A DNA stretch of 64,000 bases from Synergistaceae bacterium UBA6101 (GCA_002428495.1 DIWR01000024.1:62001-126000), one strand, 5' to 3'. Counted from the stretch's first letter, positions 8,562 through 16,502 are shown. The notes: generated from the sequence alone by a model not told the origin. Made by a program: numbers and translations.

Positions 8562-8586
8562 TAGATCTGAAGGCGGTGAGATCCCG

Positions 8587-10266
8587 ATGAAATTCAGAAG
8601 TTCCGAAATACTTTCAGATCCGGTGTTTACTGAAAACAGAGCCCTCTATAAATCTATGGGCTTCTCTGACGAAGACCTCAAAGGCCCGCTTATCGGCATA
8701 GCAAACTCATGGAACGAGCTGGTGCCCGGACATTACAACCTCAGAAACCTTGCCGAATTCGTCAAAAAAGGCATTTACAGGGCAGGCGGAATGGCGGTCG
8801 AGTTCGGCGTAATAGCTGCCTGTGACGGACAGTCATGCGGACATAACGGCATGAAATACATACTCCCCACCAGAGACCTTATAGCATGCGACATCGAAGC
8901 AATGGCGGAAGCCCACAGGCTTGACGGTATAGTATTGCTTGGATCATGCGACAAGATAGTCCCAGGGATGCTGATGGCGGCCGCCAGGCTGGGCATTCCG
9001 GCGATATTGCTTGTCGGCGGACCGATGGCCGGAGGAGTTCCGTTTGACGGGCGCAAAAGTGACTCCACCTCGGTCTCGGAGGCCGTAGGTATGCTGAGCG
9101 CCGGACGGATCACCAAAGAGACTCTGTCAATGCTCGAAGACAACGCCGCGCCCTCATGCGGTTCATGCTCATACTACGGAACTGCGAACTCAATGGGCTG
9201 TGCGGCAGAAGCCATGGGCATGTCCCTCCCGGGATCGTCCTTGATACCGGCTGCAAGCGCTGCCCGCTCCAGAGCAGCGGAGGAGACTGGGAAAAAGATC
9301 GTCGAACTTGTCAGGCAAGGACTCACAGCGCACGGCATCATTACGAAAGACTCTCTTGAAAATACTGCTAAGATAATGGTCGCGACAGGCGGCTCGACTA
9401 ACTGCTTCATACACCTTTCAGCCATAGGGAACGAGATAGGCATAGCACCCGGGACCATGATAGATATCTACGACAGGGCAAGTGAAAATATCCCGTCTAT
9501 CGCCATGGTAAATCCTGCCTCAGAGTACGATATGGAGGACTTCTACCGCGCAGGAGGCATCCCGCAGGTCATGAAAGAGCTGGGAGACGACATCGACCTC
9601 TCTTGCATGACCGTGACAGGAAAAAATCTGAGAGAAAACTTGAAAGCATGGCCTGACCCGTTTGGAGTTGACAGGCGTGTGATACGTACAAAGGAAGATC
9701 TTTTCTGCAAATCGGGCGGTCTGGCAGTGATGCGGGGTAACCTTGCTCCGGGGACAGGCATAACAAAGCCCATCGCAATGGATCCGTCGATGTACCTTTT
9801 TTCCGGACCTGCAAGAGTCTTTGATTGCGAAGAAGATGCGAACCGGGCGATCCTTGACGGGAATATAAAAGAGGGCGATGTCCTTGTCATCCGTTACGAG
9901 GGCCCGAAGGGCGGCCCCGGAATGCGTGAAATGTATTTCGCCATGAAACTGCTTTACGGCAGAGGCCTTGCAAAAAAGACCGCAATAATTACAGACGGCC
10001 GTTTCTCCGGAACCAACAACGGCTGTTTTGTCGGCCATATCTCCCCCGAAGCCGCCGAAGGCGGCCCCATAGCCGCGGTCAGGGACGGAGACATCATCAC
10101 TATAGATGTTGAAAATAAAAAACTCGATGTCGACCTCTCCCCCGAAGAACTGGAAGCCCGCCTCAAAGACTGGAAAAGGCCCCCTCAGAAAGAACTGAAA
10201 GGCATCCTCGGCATATACGCAAAACTGGCCGCCTCAGCAGCAGAAGGCGGAATGATGAAGGCCTAG
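8587..10266 (+). CDS. IlvD/Edd-family dehydratase (dihydroxy-acid or sugar-acid dehydratase)
   Basis: A full-length 559-residue family member. GSCDKIVPGM near residue 118 carries the Fe-S cysteine, PSCGSCSYYGTANSMG near residue 195 a second conserved Cys region, GPARVFDCEEDA near residue 410 the third, and DGRFSGTNNG near residue 475 the catalytic serine loop. IlvD makes branched-chain 2-oxoacids from 2,3-dihydroxyacids; close relatives dehydrate aldonic acids or phosphogluconate. Sequence alone does not separate these. The context (GntR regulator, TRAP transporter, LarA-like epimerase, AcnX, no other ilv gene) favours a sugar-acid or hydroxyacid catabolic role. It is probably co-transcribed with the upstream regulator gene. 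Confidence 0.85.
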   Translation: MKFRSSEILSDPVFTENRALYKSMGFSDEDLKGPLIGIANSWNELVPGHYNLRNLAEFVKKGIYRAGGMAVEFGVIAACDGQSCGHNGMKYILPTRDLIACDIEAMAEAHRLDGIVLLGSCDKIVPGMLMAAARLGIPAILLVGGPMAGGVPFDGRKSDSTSVSEAVGMLSAGRITKETLSMLEDNAAPSCGSCSYYGTANSMGCAAEAMGMSLPGSSLIPAASAARSRAAEETGKKIVELVRQGLTAHGIITKDSLENTAKIMVATGGSTNCFIHLSAIGNEIGIAPGTMIDIYDRASENIPSIAMVNPASEYDMEDFYRAGGIPQVMKELGDDIDLSCMTVTGKNLRENLKAWPDPFGVDRRVIRTKEDLFCKSGGLAVMRGNLAPGTGITKPIAMDPSMYLFSGPARVFDCEEDANRAILDGNIKEGDVLVIRYEGPKGGPGMREMYFAMKLLYGRGLAKKTAIITDGRFSGTNNGCFVGHISPEAAEGGPIAAVRDGDIITIDVENKKLDVDLSPEELEARLKDWKRPPQKELKGILGIYAKLAASAAEGGMMKA

Positions 10267-10279
10267 GGTAATAGTAAAA

Positions 10280-10609
10280 TTACAGGATCTCGATCTCTGA
10301 ACAGATCACGTCGACGACCCTCTGCAGAATATCCCGGGGCAGCTTCTCAACGATCCTGAAGTGTCTTCTGTTTATGTCGAGTGATTTGACATGTTCGCAA
10401 AGTATGACTCCGGCGGTTTGGGTCCTATCGTCAAGCCTTATATGAAGGGGGAATTCATTGTCTGTGTTAGTTACGGGGCATACAATAGCCATGCTGGTCT
10501 TACTGTTGAAAAAGTTGTTGCTGACTACTAATGCAGGCCTGTACCCTGCCTGTTCGTGCCCGGCATGAGGATCAAAATTAAGCATAATGATATCGCCCTG
10601 GCTTACCAT
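10280..10609 (-). CDS. mazF: MazF/PemK-family toxin (mRNA endoribonuclease)
   Basis: A 109-residue toxin of the MazF/PemK fold. It starts MVSQGDIIMLNFDPHAGHEQ and continues GYRPALVVSNNFFN, the family core with the catalytic Arg, then VCPVTNTDNEFPLHI and a C-terminal VDVICSEI helix. MazF enzymes cut single-stranded mRNA at short sequences and arrest growth when the antitoxin is lost. The gene overlaps the mazE antitoxin gene by seven bases, antitoxin first, the normal order. It converges with the IlvD-like gene, whose stop lies 13 bases away. Confidence 0.93.
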   Translation of the reverse strand: MVSQGDIIMLNFDPHAGHEQAGYRPALVVSNNFFNSKTSMAIVCPVTNTDNEFPLHIRLDDRTQTAGVILCEHVKSLDINRRHFRIVEKLPRDILQRVVDVICSEIEIL

Positions 10610-10851
10610 ACTTCCTTACCTACAGGTCCACCCCAGTCGATCTCGGTCGGTTCGTACTCACCTTTATATCCCTCAAAAAGCTCAATTATATTCTGACGTT
10701 TTTTTTGAGGTTCAGCTTTCGTTATTACAATGCAGTTGCCCTGTGCGGAAATATTGACGGTACTCTCCTTGTCAATTTCCGCTTCTCTCAGAATATCCAG
10801 AGGAAGCCTTATTCCCTGGCTGTTCCCCCATTTTTTGATTATAGTAAGCAT
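10603..10851 (-). CDS. mazE: MazE-family antitoxin (AbrB/SpoVT-like)
   Basis: An 82-residue antitoxin. The N terminus MLTIIKKWGNSQGIRLPLDI is the AbrB-like swapped-hairpin DNA-binding domain; the C-terminal half (LFEGYKGEYEPTEIDWG) is the flexible toxin-wrapping tail with the typical IDWG ending. The ATG at 10851 is chosen because GAGGTG lies six bases upstream; earlier in-frame ATGs overlap that ribosome site. It should neutralise the MazF toxin encoded next and repress its own promoter. Confidence 0.92.
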   Translation of the reverse strand: MLTIIKKWGNSQGIRLPLDILREAEIDKESTVNISAQGNCIVITKAEPQKKRQNIIELFEGYKGEYEPTEIDWGGPVGKEVW

Positions 10852-10991
10852 TCTCATCACCTCATGTATATACAAGTATATACATAACTTGAACACGTGT
10901 CAAAATAAGCATTTATGCATATCGATGGATGTCGATGTTATAGTATATTGTTCGTGGAAATTAAAAGCAGTTTTACGGGGGAGTGGTATAG

Positions 10992-11213
10992 ATGTGGTGG
11001 GGAACAGCAGCAAATGGATACGGAATGCCATTTGGGATGTTTATGATGCCGTTGTTCTTTCTGATAATAGTCGTGATCCTCTTTTACGCATTCAGCCACA
11101 GAAAGAATGAGTTTGAGAGTCATCGGCCGGGAAGCTTCAGCGACAGTGATGATATCTTGAAGGAATTGCGGGAGATAAAAGAAGAGCTCCGTGATTTGAA
11201 GAAAGACAGCTAA
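10992..11213 (+). CDS. Small single-pass membrane protein, coiled-coil tail
   Basis: A 73-residue protein with a Gly/Met-rich N terminus (MWWGTAANGYGMPFGM), one strongly hydrophobic segment (about residues 16-33), then a polar C terminus ending in DILKELREIKEELRDLKKDS, a heptad-like coiled coil. GGGGGAG eight bases before the ATG and a strong terminator right after the stop support it as a real monocistronic gene. I do not recognise a family with confidence; the layout resembles small envelope-stress or SHOCT-like proteins. It sits between the MazEF and HigBA pairs, in the opposite direction. Confidence 0.7.
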   Translation: MWWGTAANGYGMPFGMFMMPLFFLIIVVILFYAFSHRKNEFESHRPGSFSDSDDILKELREIKEELRDLKKDS

Positions 11214-11214
11214 C

Positions 11215-11256
11215 AAAAAAGCGGCTTCAGGGGATCCATCCCGAAGCCGCTTTTTT
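11215..11256 (+). terminator. Terminator after the small membrane protein gene
   Basis: GCGGCTTC (11221-11228) pairs with GAAGCCGC (11243-11250), preceded by AAAAAA and followed by TTTTTT. It can end transcription on both strands and also closes the leftward higBA operon at a distance. Confidence 0.9.
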
Positions 11257-11295
11257 GCCTCTTTGATATAGATCAACAGACTGAAATATTATCAT

Positions 11296-12423
11296 TTAAC
11301 GATCTGGCACGAATGTAAGTTTTGTCCTTCGCGTACCTTGATTAGCCGTACTCCAGGAAATATGTCCGTCATTTGCCAGTCTTCCCCAAACAATTCCGGG
11401 GTGGATATCTATGTTTTTTGCAAATTTTGATACACTTGCGTCAGAAAAATCAGAAGTGCCTCCGATAAAATATTTGTATTCGTCAGGCGGGATCAATGTG
11501 TCGGCGGAATATTGGTCGGCCTCTTTCTCCCTCTGCTTTTCTTCTTGAATCATGCTGATATCGTTTTCTCCGTGAGATATGTAGTTGATCAGGATATTCT
11601 TTTTTGTGTGACCGAGGATTATATGTCCGATTTCATGGAAGAAAGAAAACCAGAAAATATCTGCATGTACACCCCTCGTGCTGAGGTTTATATGTACCTT
11701 CTCAGGGGAGAGCCATCTGGTCGAGCCATGTACATATGTCCCTTTGAGATGAGGCAGCAGCGTAACGGCAATCCCGGCAGATGCACATATCTCTCTTAGG
11801 TTTTTGTAAATATCCACTGTACATAAAGTAAGGGCTCTTAATTGGGGAATGATAGATTTCAAAGTTTTATGTGAAAATGGTTTTGTTTCGATCCTCCGAC
11901 ATATGTTTTCACCCTGCTGCAACCATGCAGCAAGAGCAATTACAGATGGATCAGCGATCACGGCATGACGAAAATTCGCCGCGTATGGGAGGTCAGGAAA
12001 ATATTCTAAGGACCCAACATTAAAAAAATTTCTGAGATTAACAACTTTTTCTTCTTTTTTTCTTGTTGCAGGGACCCATCTATACTTTGCCATTTCAGCA
12101 TAGCAGGAATATTGATCCAAAAGTTCCGTCTCTTTTGTTATCTGTTTTTTTTCTATTATCCTGGCAAGCTTTGCCTGGTAATTGGCCTCTAAATTTAACC
12201 AATAGCCAGCTTCAGGCTCGAAAATATTCTCCAGAGCCAAAGCGGTTTTGGGTGAGACAGGTGCCTTTCCCTTAATGATTTCGTTTACGGTTTTGCAGGT
12301 CATCCCAAGCCTTGCGGCCAGGTCTTTCTGTGTCATATGGTAATACTCAAGGAGTTCACTGAGAGTTTCTCCGGGTGGAACGGCATAATCAGATTCCCCA
12401 TAAAATATTTTTTTATCAGCCAT
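11296..12423 (-). CDS. higA: HigA-type antitoxin fused to an ImmA/IrrE-like metallopeptidase
   Basis: A 375-residue two-domain protein. Residues 18-75 are a HigA-type helix-turn-helix (PPGETLSELLEYYHMTQKDL, with AARLGMTCKTVNEIIKGKAP after it). The C-terminal part carries HEIGH at 263-267 and a downstream REKEADQYSAD, the zinc-binding HExxH plus Glu pattern of ImmA/IrrE peptidases. Ordinary HigA antitoxins are about 100 residues, so this is the long fused form. It should bind and silence the HigB toxin encoded upstream and repress the operon; a proteolytic role is possible but inferred. Its start overlaps the higB stop by eight bases. Confidence 0.88.
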   Translation of the reverse strand: MADKKIFYGESDYAVPPGETLSELLEYYHMTQKDLAARLGMTCKTVNEIIKGKAPVSPKTALALENIFEPEAGYWLNLEANYQAKLARIIEKKQITKETELLDQYSCYAEMAKYRWVPATRKKEEKVVNLRNFFNVGSLEYFPDLPYAANFRHAVIADPSVIALAAWLQQGENICRRIETKPFSHKTLKSIIPQLRALTLCTVDIYKNLREICASAGIAVTLLPHLKGTYVHGSTRWLSPEKVHINLSTRGVHADIFWFSFFHEIGHIILGHTKKNILINYISHGENDISMIQEEKQREKEADQYSADTLIPPDEYKYFIGGTSDFSDASVSKFAKNIDIHPGIVWGRLANDGHISWSTANQGTRRTKLTFVPDR

Positions 12424-12754
12424 GATAATCTTTGACCTCCAGGATGAAAATTTCTGTTACCTTGCTCCAATCAAGGCCCCCGCTTGGCAGTTTCGGGACA
12501 GGGTCATGATTTGGCATAAAAATCAGCCTCATTTTTCCATTTAGGACTACGCTTAACTGTCCTGCTCTGTTGTTGGAAAATTCGTGACACCTTGCCGGAG
12601 GTAGCTTGCTGATATCTTCAAGAGATAAGGCGGCTTCAAATTCTGTTATGCGCAATCTGACTTTATCTGCAATTGTTTTTCCCCATTTTTTATTGCCTTC
12701 AATGGTATTCAAACAGGTTTTGAGCAGTGTGTTCGTAGAGTAGTATACCTTCAT
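12416..12754 (-). CDS. higB: HigB-type toxin (RelE/ParE superfamily)
   Basis: A 112-residue toxin. The C-terminal half RLIFMPNHDPVPKLPSGGLD, followed by VTEIFILEVKDYHG, is the HigB/plasmid-killer signature. This family cleaves mRNA on the ribosome. GGAGGA with six bases of spacing supports ATG at 12754; an in-frame GTG one codon earlier is too close to the ribosome site. It is first in a two-gene operon with the antitoxin gene overlapping its end, the reversed (toxin-first) order typical of higBA. Confidence 0.9.
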   Translation of the reverse strand: MKVYYSTNTLLKTCLNTIEGNKKWGKTIADKVRLRITEFEAALSLEDISKLPPARCHEFSNNRAGQLSVVLNGKMRLIFMPNHDPVPKLPSGGLDWSKVTEIFILEVKDYHG

Positions 12755-12781
12755 CACAGTCCTCCGTCAAGATAATTATTA

Positions 12782-12841
12782 ACCTATTATGTTAATAAAA
12801 ATATTAATGACTTTTTGTCAATATATACCTATTAAGTTAAT
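12782..12841. promoter_or_regulatory. higBA promoter region with repeated operator-like sites
   Basis: ACCTATTATGTTAAT (12782-12796) and ACCTATTAAGTTAAT (12827-12841) differ at one base and start 45 bases apart. Each contains a near-palindrome (ATTAA-G-TTAAT in the second). They lie 28-87 bases before higB in a very AT-rich stretch, a likely autorepression site for HigA. The remaining stretch to 13067 contains no supported gene. Confidence 0.55.
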
Positions 12842-13067
12842 TGTAATCAAACATCTGGGCATAAACGGTATTGCTGATCCCTGTAATTTCATTTCAGAAA
12901 TGGCAGTTACAAGAATGCATCAATTTAGCTAAAAAGCAAACTTTATGCAACTTTTGTGCTTGTTGCGGAGAATTATGAGAATGAGTCATAGACAGTCGAT
13001 GCGATGCATCGTAAGTGCGCCTTTTAAAAGGGCAAAGTTTGGCATTTGTCTGCCGAAATATGGCAAC

Positions 13068-13098
13068 AAAAAAGCTCCGCAGGATTCCCGCGGAGCTT
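13068..13098 (-). terminator. Terminator of the tRNA-Tyr/tRNA-Thr transcript
   Basis: AAGCTCCGC (13072-13080) pairs with GCGGAGCTT (13090-13098); on the leftward strand it ends in six T residues, ten bases past the tRNA-Thr 3' end. Confidence 0.9.
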
Positions 13099-13108
13099 GT
13101 ATTATCGC

Positions 13109-13184
13109 TGGAGCCGCCTCCCGGACTCGGACCGGGGACCCCATCCTTACCATGGATGTGCTCTACCTACTGAGCTAAGGCGGC
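13109..13184 (-). tRNA. tRNA-Thr (GGT)
   Basis: A 76-base cloverleaf including encoded CCA. The acceptor pairs GCCGCCT with AGGCGGC; the anticodon stem CATCC/GGATG encloses loop ATGGTAA with anticodon GGT; the T arm contains GGTCCGAGTCC. It lies 38 bases downstream of tRNA-Tyr on the same strand. Confidence 0.95.
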
Positions 13185-13222
13185 AACCAATAATGCGGTA
13201 AGGGCATTTTGGACAAAAATAA

Positions 13223-13308
13223 TGGTGGTAGGAGCTGGATTTGAACCAGCGTAGGCTCTCGCCGACAGATTTACAGTCTGTTGCCTTTGACCACTCGGCC
13301 ATCCTACC
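13223..13308 (-). tRNA. tRNA-Tyr (GTA)
   Basis: An 86-base class II tRNA with encoded CCA. The acceptor pairs GGTAGGA with TCCTACC; the anticodon stem CAGA/TCTG encloses CTGTAAA with anticodon GTA; a long variable arm follows and the T loop reads GGTTCAAATCC. It is first in the two-tRNA transcript. Confidence 0.95.
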
Positions 13309-13348
13309 ACTCACATGAACCCGCACAGAGCAGTATTCACGGGAAAAC

Positions 13349-13376
13349 ATTCTACATTATATCTCCAGTTTGTCAA
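13349..13376 (-). promoter_or_regulatory. tRNA operon promoter
   Basis: On the leftward strand TTGACA (13376-13371) is separated by 16 bases from TAGAAT (13354-13349), a near-consensus sigma-70 promoter about 40 bases before tRNA-Tyr. Confidence 0.8.
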
Positions 13377-13420
13377 GCCAGCACTTGGGGCAGCTGCACT
13401 CGGGCCAGCCAGCACTTGGG
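13377..13420. repeat. Short direct repeat upstream of the tRNA promoter
   Basis: GCCAGCACTTGGG occurs at 13377-13389 and again at 13408-13420. The first copy abuts the -35 box of the tRNA promoter. The rest of the 13309-13620 gap shows no gene. Confidence 0.6.
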
Positions 13421-13624
13421 CGAAAATGTCCCGCTTTCTGACTGCGCTTAAATAGCGTCCTGTGCCGCTAGATGTGATGTTTATGCCTGTGTAATAAAGA
13501 TATCTGTTTATGAAGAATTAAAACAATCCCTGTCTCTTATGATAGAATATGCGCACATGATGCCGGCACGAGAATGGACACTAATATATAACAGTTCCTG
13601 TTTTTGAAGCGCAGCTCATTGATA

Positions 13625-13770
13625 AAAAATGAATATCAGCGTCTTTTAAGGGGGAATCCGGTGCAAATCCGGAGCGGCCCCGCCACTGTTACCCTTGATG
13701 GGAAGTCAGGCGACCCGAGAAAAGATGATGGATGTTATGCGCGGGCGTTGTTCATCCTCATTGTGTAAAT
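13625..13770 (+). promoter_or_regulatory. Cobalamin riboswitch controlling the btuFDC-exbBD-tonB operon
   Basis: The core AAGGGGGAATCCGGTGCAAA, then CCGGAGCGGCCCCGCCACTG, is the conserved junction of the cobalamin aptamer, and GTCAGGCGACCCGAG is a B12-box-like segment. It is a shorter variant than the one at 19.5 kb. It is followed at once by an intrinsic terminator, so adenosylcobalamin binding is expected to stop transcription of the downstream uptake genes. Ends are approximate. Confidence 0.9.
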
Positions 13771-13777
13771 TTATTGA

Positions 13778-13801
13778 GGAAGCCGTTCGGCTTCCTTTTT
13801 T
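13778..13801 (+). terminator. Riboswitch expression-platform terminator
   Basis: GGAAGCCG-TT-CGGCTTCC followed by TTTTTT, placed directly between the cobalamin aptamer and btuF. This is the expected premature terminator of the riboswitch. Confidence 0.88.
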
Positions 13802-13831
13802 CGTTGCCATACATAGAAAAGAGGTATTTCC

Positions 13832-14728
13832 TTGAAGAGGTCAAAGCTTTTTTTGTCCATAGTTTTTATAATGCTGATATTGCCGCCTGCAGCCTGGGCT
13901 TCTCCCAAAAAGATAATCTCGATGACTCCTGTCGGAACGGAGATCCTCTTTGCTCTTGGGCAGGGAGACAATATAATCGGCGTGACAAATTTCTGCGATT
14001 ATCCTCCAGAAGCTACGAAAAAGCCTAAGATGGGGGATTTTGCAGCCTTAAACTTTGAGATGCTGATGTCTATGAAGACCGACCTGCTCCTTCTTCAGGA
14101 CATGCATATGCAGTTTACCCCTCAGCTGGACAGGCTTAAGATACCCTACATCGTCATGAAACAGAACACCATAGATGAGGTATGCGATTCCATAACCAGG
14201 CTTGGAAAGATATGCTCGGCACAGGCCAAGGCGCAAAAACTGGTCTCCGGGATACGTGCGGACGTAAAACTGGTGACGTCAAAAGTCAAGGGGCTGGATA
14301 AGCCCAAAGTCCTTCTCTGCGTATCAAGGGAGCTTTCCGAGCACCAGATCAACAGCTTTTACGTTGCGGGCAACAACAATTTCTACGGAGAGATGATCGC
14401 GCTGGCAGGAGGAGAAAATGCTGTAACAGAGAAAAAAATATCCTACCCGCAGGTCTCGCTTGAAGGGCTGATGACAATAAACCCGAACGTGATCATAGAC
14501 CTTGTCGGAGACAAGACTTTCTATCATTCAAAAGACAAAATAGATGTGGATACGATCTTCAATGAAAAATACCTTAAGGGCCAGTGGCAGAGAAGCGCCA
14601 AGGTCGACGCGGTCAACAAGGGAAGGATATACATAATGCAGGGTACTGTCTATCTCAGGCCGGGCGCCAGGTCTGGCATGATATTGAAGGCATTCGCAAA
14701 AGCGATACATCCGGAGGTCAAATGGTGA
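13832..14728 (+). CDS. btuF: Cobalamin/corrinoid ABC transporter substrate-binding protein
   Basis: A 298-residue exported protein with a signal peptide (MKRSKLFLSIVFIMLILPP, cleavage near AWA) and a BtuF/FhuD-like periplasmic fold: RxISMTPVGTEILFALG-type strand at about residue 30, NFCDYPPEATKKPKMGDFAA near 55, and a C-terminal GTVYLRPGARSG. It binds corrinoids in the periplasm for BtuCD. The start codon is TTG, supported by AAAGAGGT about seven bases upstream; no ATG is suitably placed. It is the first gene behind the cobalamin riboswitch, which supports corrinoid rather than haem or siderophore as ligand. Confidence 0.88.
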   Translation: MKRSKLFLSIVFIMLILPPAAWASPKKIISMTPVGTEILFALGQGDNIIGVTNFCDYPPEATKKPKMGDFAALNFEMLMSMKTDLLLLQDMHMQFTPQLDRLKIPYIVMKQNTIDEVCDSITRLGKICSAQAKAQKLVSGIRADVKLVTSKVKGLDKPKVLLCVSRELSEHQINSFYVAGNNNFYGEMIALAGGENAVTEKKISYPQVSLEGLMTINPNVIIDLVGDKTFYHSKDKIDVDTIFNEKYLKGQWQRSAKVDAVNKGRIYIMQGTVYLRPGARSGMILKAFAKAIHPEVKW

Positions 14729-15519
14729 ACGAGCCTGATTTTCTCCATGTTGAAAGACTCTCGCTTGAACTGGGAGGAGCTCACATACTTGAGGACATCT
14801 CCTTTTCCCTCGGAAAAGGCAGATACCTTGGCATAATAGGTCCCAACGGCGCGGGCAAGAGCTCACTTCTCAAATGCATCGGCCGCCTTTATAAAAACTT
14901 TACGGGCCGGGTCTCGCTTGAAGGCAGTCCGCTCTCTTCCATTTCTGAAAAGGCGCTTGCCAGGAGGATAGCCTGGGTGCATCAGACAGGCTCAGATTCG
15001 CTTCCCTTCACGGTCAGGGAGTTTGCGCTAATGTCACGCTATCCGTGGCAGAAGGCGATAGGAGGCGAGACTGTCGAGGACAGGTCGATAATAGACAGAT
15101 CCCTTGATACGGCAGGGGTAATGAACATTGCAGACCGTCAGCTCAACAGCCTCAGCGGAGGCGAACGCCAGAAGGCGCTTATAGCAGCGGCCCTGGCACA
15201 GAGCACTGATATCCTTTTTCTGGATGAGCCCACGAGCTTCCTTGATTACAGGCATCAGGTCGAGACACTGGAACTTATCGAGAGGGTCAACAGAGACCAG
15301 GGGATGACGGTCCTCCTGGTGACACATGATATAAATCTTGCCCTTCACGGAGCGGACGAGATACTTGCCATAAAGCGCGGGAAAATGGTCTGGCAAGGCT
15401 ACAGCGCGGAGCTTCTTGAAAATGACCTCTTGTCGGAGATATTCGACACGGAATTTGAAGGCTTTCGTTCAGAGGGACAGCTTATGCCCTATGTAGCACC
15501 GAGGGGGTTTGTAAGATGA
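14722..15519 (+). CDS. btuD: Cobalamin ABC transporter ATP-binding protein
   Basis: A 265-residue ABC ATPase of the FecE/BtuD type. Walker A is GPNGAGKSS (residues 40-48), the signature LSGGERQ is near 144-150, Walker B ILFLDEP near 164-170, and the switch histidine is in THD at 202. It powers corrinoid import with the BtuC permease. The start overlaps the btuF stop. GGAGGT lies three bases before this ATG and six before an in-frame GTG at 14725, so initiation may be at either. The downstream btuC gene overlaps its end by four bases. Confidence 0.92.
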   Translation: MVNEPDFLHVERLSLELGGAHILEDISFSLGKGRYLGIIGPNGAGKSSLLKCIGRLYKNFTGRVSLEGSPLSSISEKALARRIAWVHQTGSDSLPFTVREFALMSRYPWQKAIGGETVEDRSIIDRSLDTAGVMNIADRQLNSLSGGERQKALIAAALAQSTDILFLDEPTSFLDYRHQVETLELIERVNRDQGMTVLLVTHDINLALHGADEILAIKRGKMVWQGYSAELLENDLLSEIFDTEFEGFRSEGQLMPYVAPRGFVR

Positions 15520-16502
15520 AGCGCATGGCCATGCCCTTGCTCTTTATCTTCTCACTCGCGGTAGTTGCTGTTGCGCCCTTTATCGGCATGCAGCAGATAA
15601 ACATCTACGACCTATTGGGCGGCGGAGACGAGAATATCATGCGGATCATGTGGGATCTGAGGCTGCCTCGAGTACTGCTGGGGTGGATCACCGGCTCGAC
15701 TCTGGCCCTCTGCGGCCTGATCTTCCAGGCCCTTTTCAGAAACCCGCTTGCTTCTCCTGATATGCTCGGAGTTTCTACCGGAGCTGCATTTGGAGCTGTC
15801 GTATACATAAGGACCGGCATAGTATTCTCCCTCTTCAATGCAGTCTCGGGACTCTCACTTGCAGCCTTTGTGGGCGCGCTGGCAGCGACTTTTGCCATAT
15901 ATGCGGCGGGCAATCTGAGGCGGGGAGGCATGTCCGAGGCTACACTCCTCCTTGCAGGAGTTGCGATGAGCTTCCTTTTTGGAAGCCTTAACATGATAAT
16001 CCAGTTCACAGGAGGTTACATTGATACGTTCAGGATGATGAGATGGTCGATGGGAGGCATACAGGCTGTCGGGTTCGCCCCTGTCTTCGCCACATTGCCT
16101 GCACTGGCAGTCATCTTCGCGATAGCCTTTATAACAGCACCTGAGCTGAACCTCTTTGTCTGCGGCGAGGACATTGCGGCAAGCCGTGGAGTCTCGGTGG
16201 TTAAGCTCAGAAGGCTTCTTTTCTTCTCTGTATCGATAGTTATAGGCATCAATGTCGCAACATGCGGCCCGATAGGATTTGTCGGACTTCTTGGGCCTCA
16301 CATATGCAGAAAATTTGTGGGAACTGACCACAGAAAGCTTGCAGTGGCATCCCTGCTCTTCGGAGGCGCATTTCTTGTGCTGTGCGACACGGCGGCCAGG
16401 ATGCTCTGGGCTCCGGCGGAAGTTCCTGTCGGTGTCCTTACTTCGTGCATAGGATCCATATTCTTCCTGTGGCTTCTAGTAAGGGCTAAACGTAATTTCT
16501 GA
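15516..16502 (+). CDS. btuC: Cobalamin ABC transporter permease, FecCD/BtuC family
   Basis: A 328-residue permease with about ten membrane helices. RLPRVLLGWITGSTLALCG near residue 50 and NPLASPDMLGVSTGAAFGA near 75 are FecCD family signatures, and CGPIGFVGLLGPHICRKFVG near 255 contains the coupling-helix Gly residues that contact BtuD. It imports corrinoid from BtuF into the cytoplasm. ATGA overlap with btuD indicates translational coupling. Confidence 0.92.
   Translation: MKRMAMPLLFIFSLAVVAVAPFIGMQQINIYDLLGGGDENIMRIMWDLRLPRVLLGWITGSTLALCGLIFQALFRNPLASPDMLGVSTGAAFGAVVYIRTGIVFSLFNAVSGLSLAAFVGALAATFAIYAAGNLRRGGMSEATLLLAGVAMSFLFGSLNMIIQFTGGYIDTFRMMRWSMGGIQAVGFAPVFATLPALAVIFAIAFITAPELNLFVCGEDIAASRGVSVVKLRRLLFFSVSIVIGINVATCGPIGFVGLLGPHICRKFVGTDHRKLAVASLLFGGAFLVLCDTAARMLWAPAEVPVGVLTSCIGSIFFLWLLVRAKRNF

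Noticed and set aside
12945..13178. Plus-strand open frame ending over tRNA-Thr
   Set aside because: It runs antisense through a terminator and a tRNA gene and has no ribosome site.
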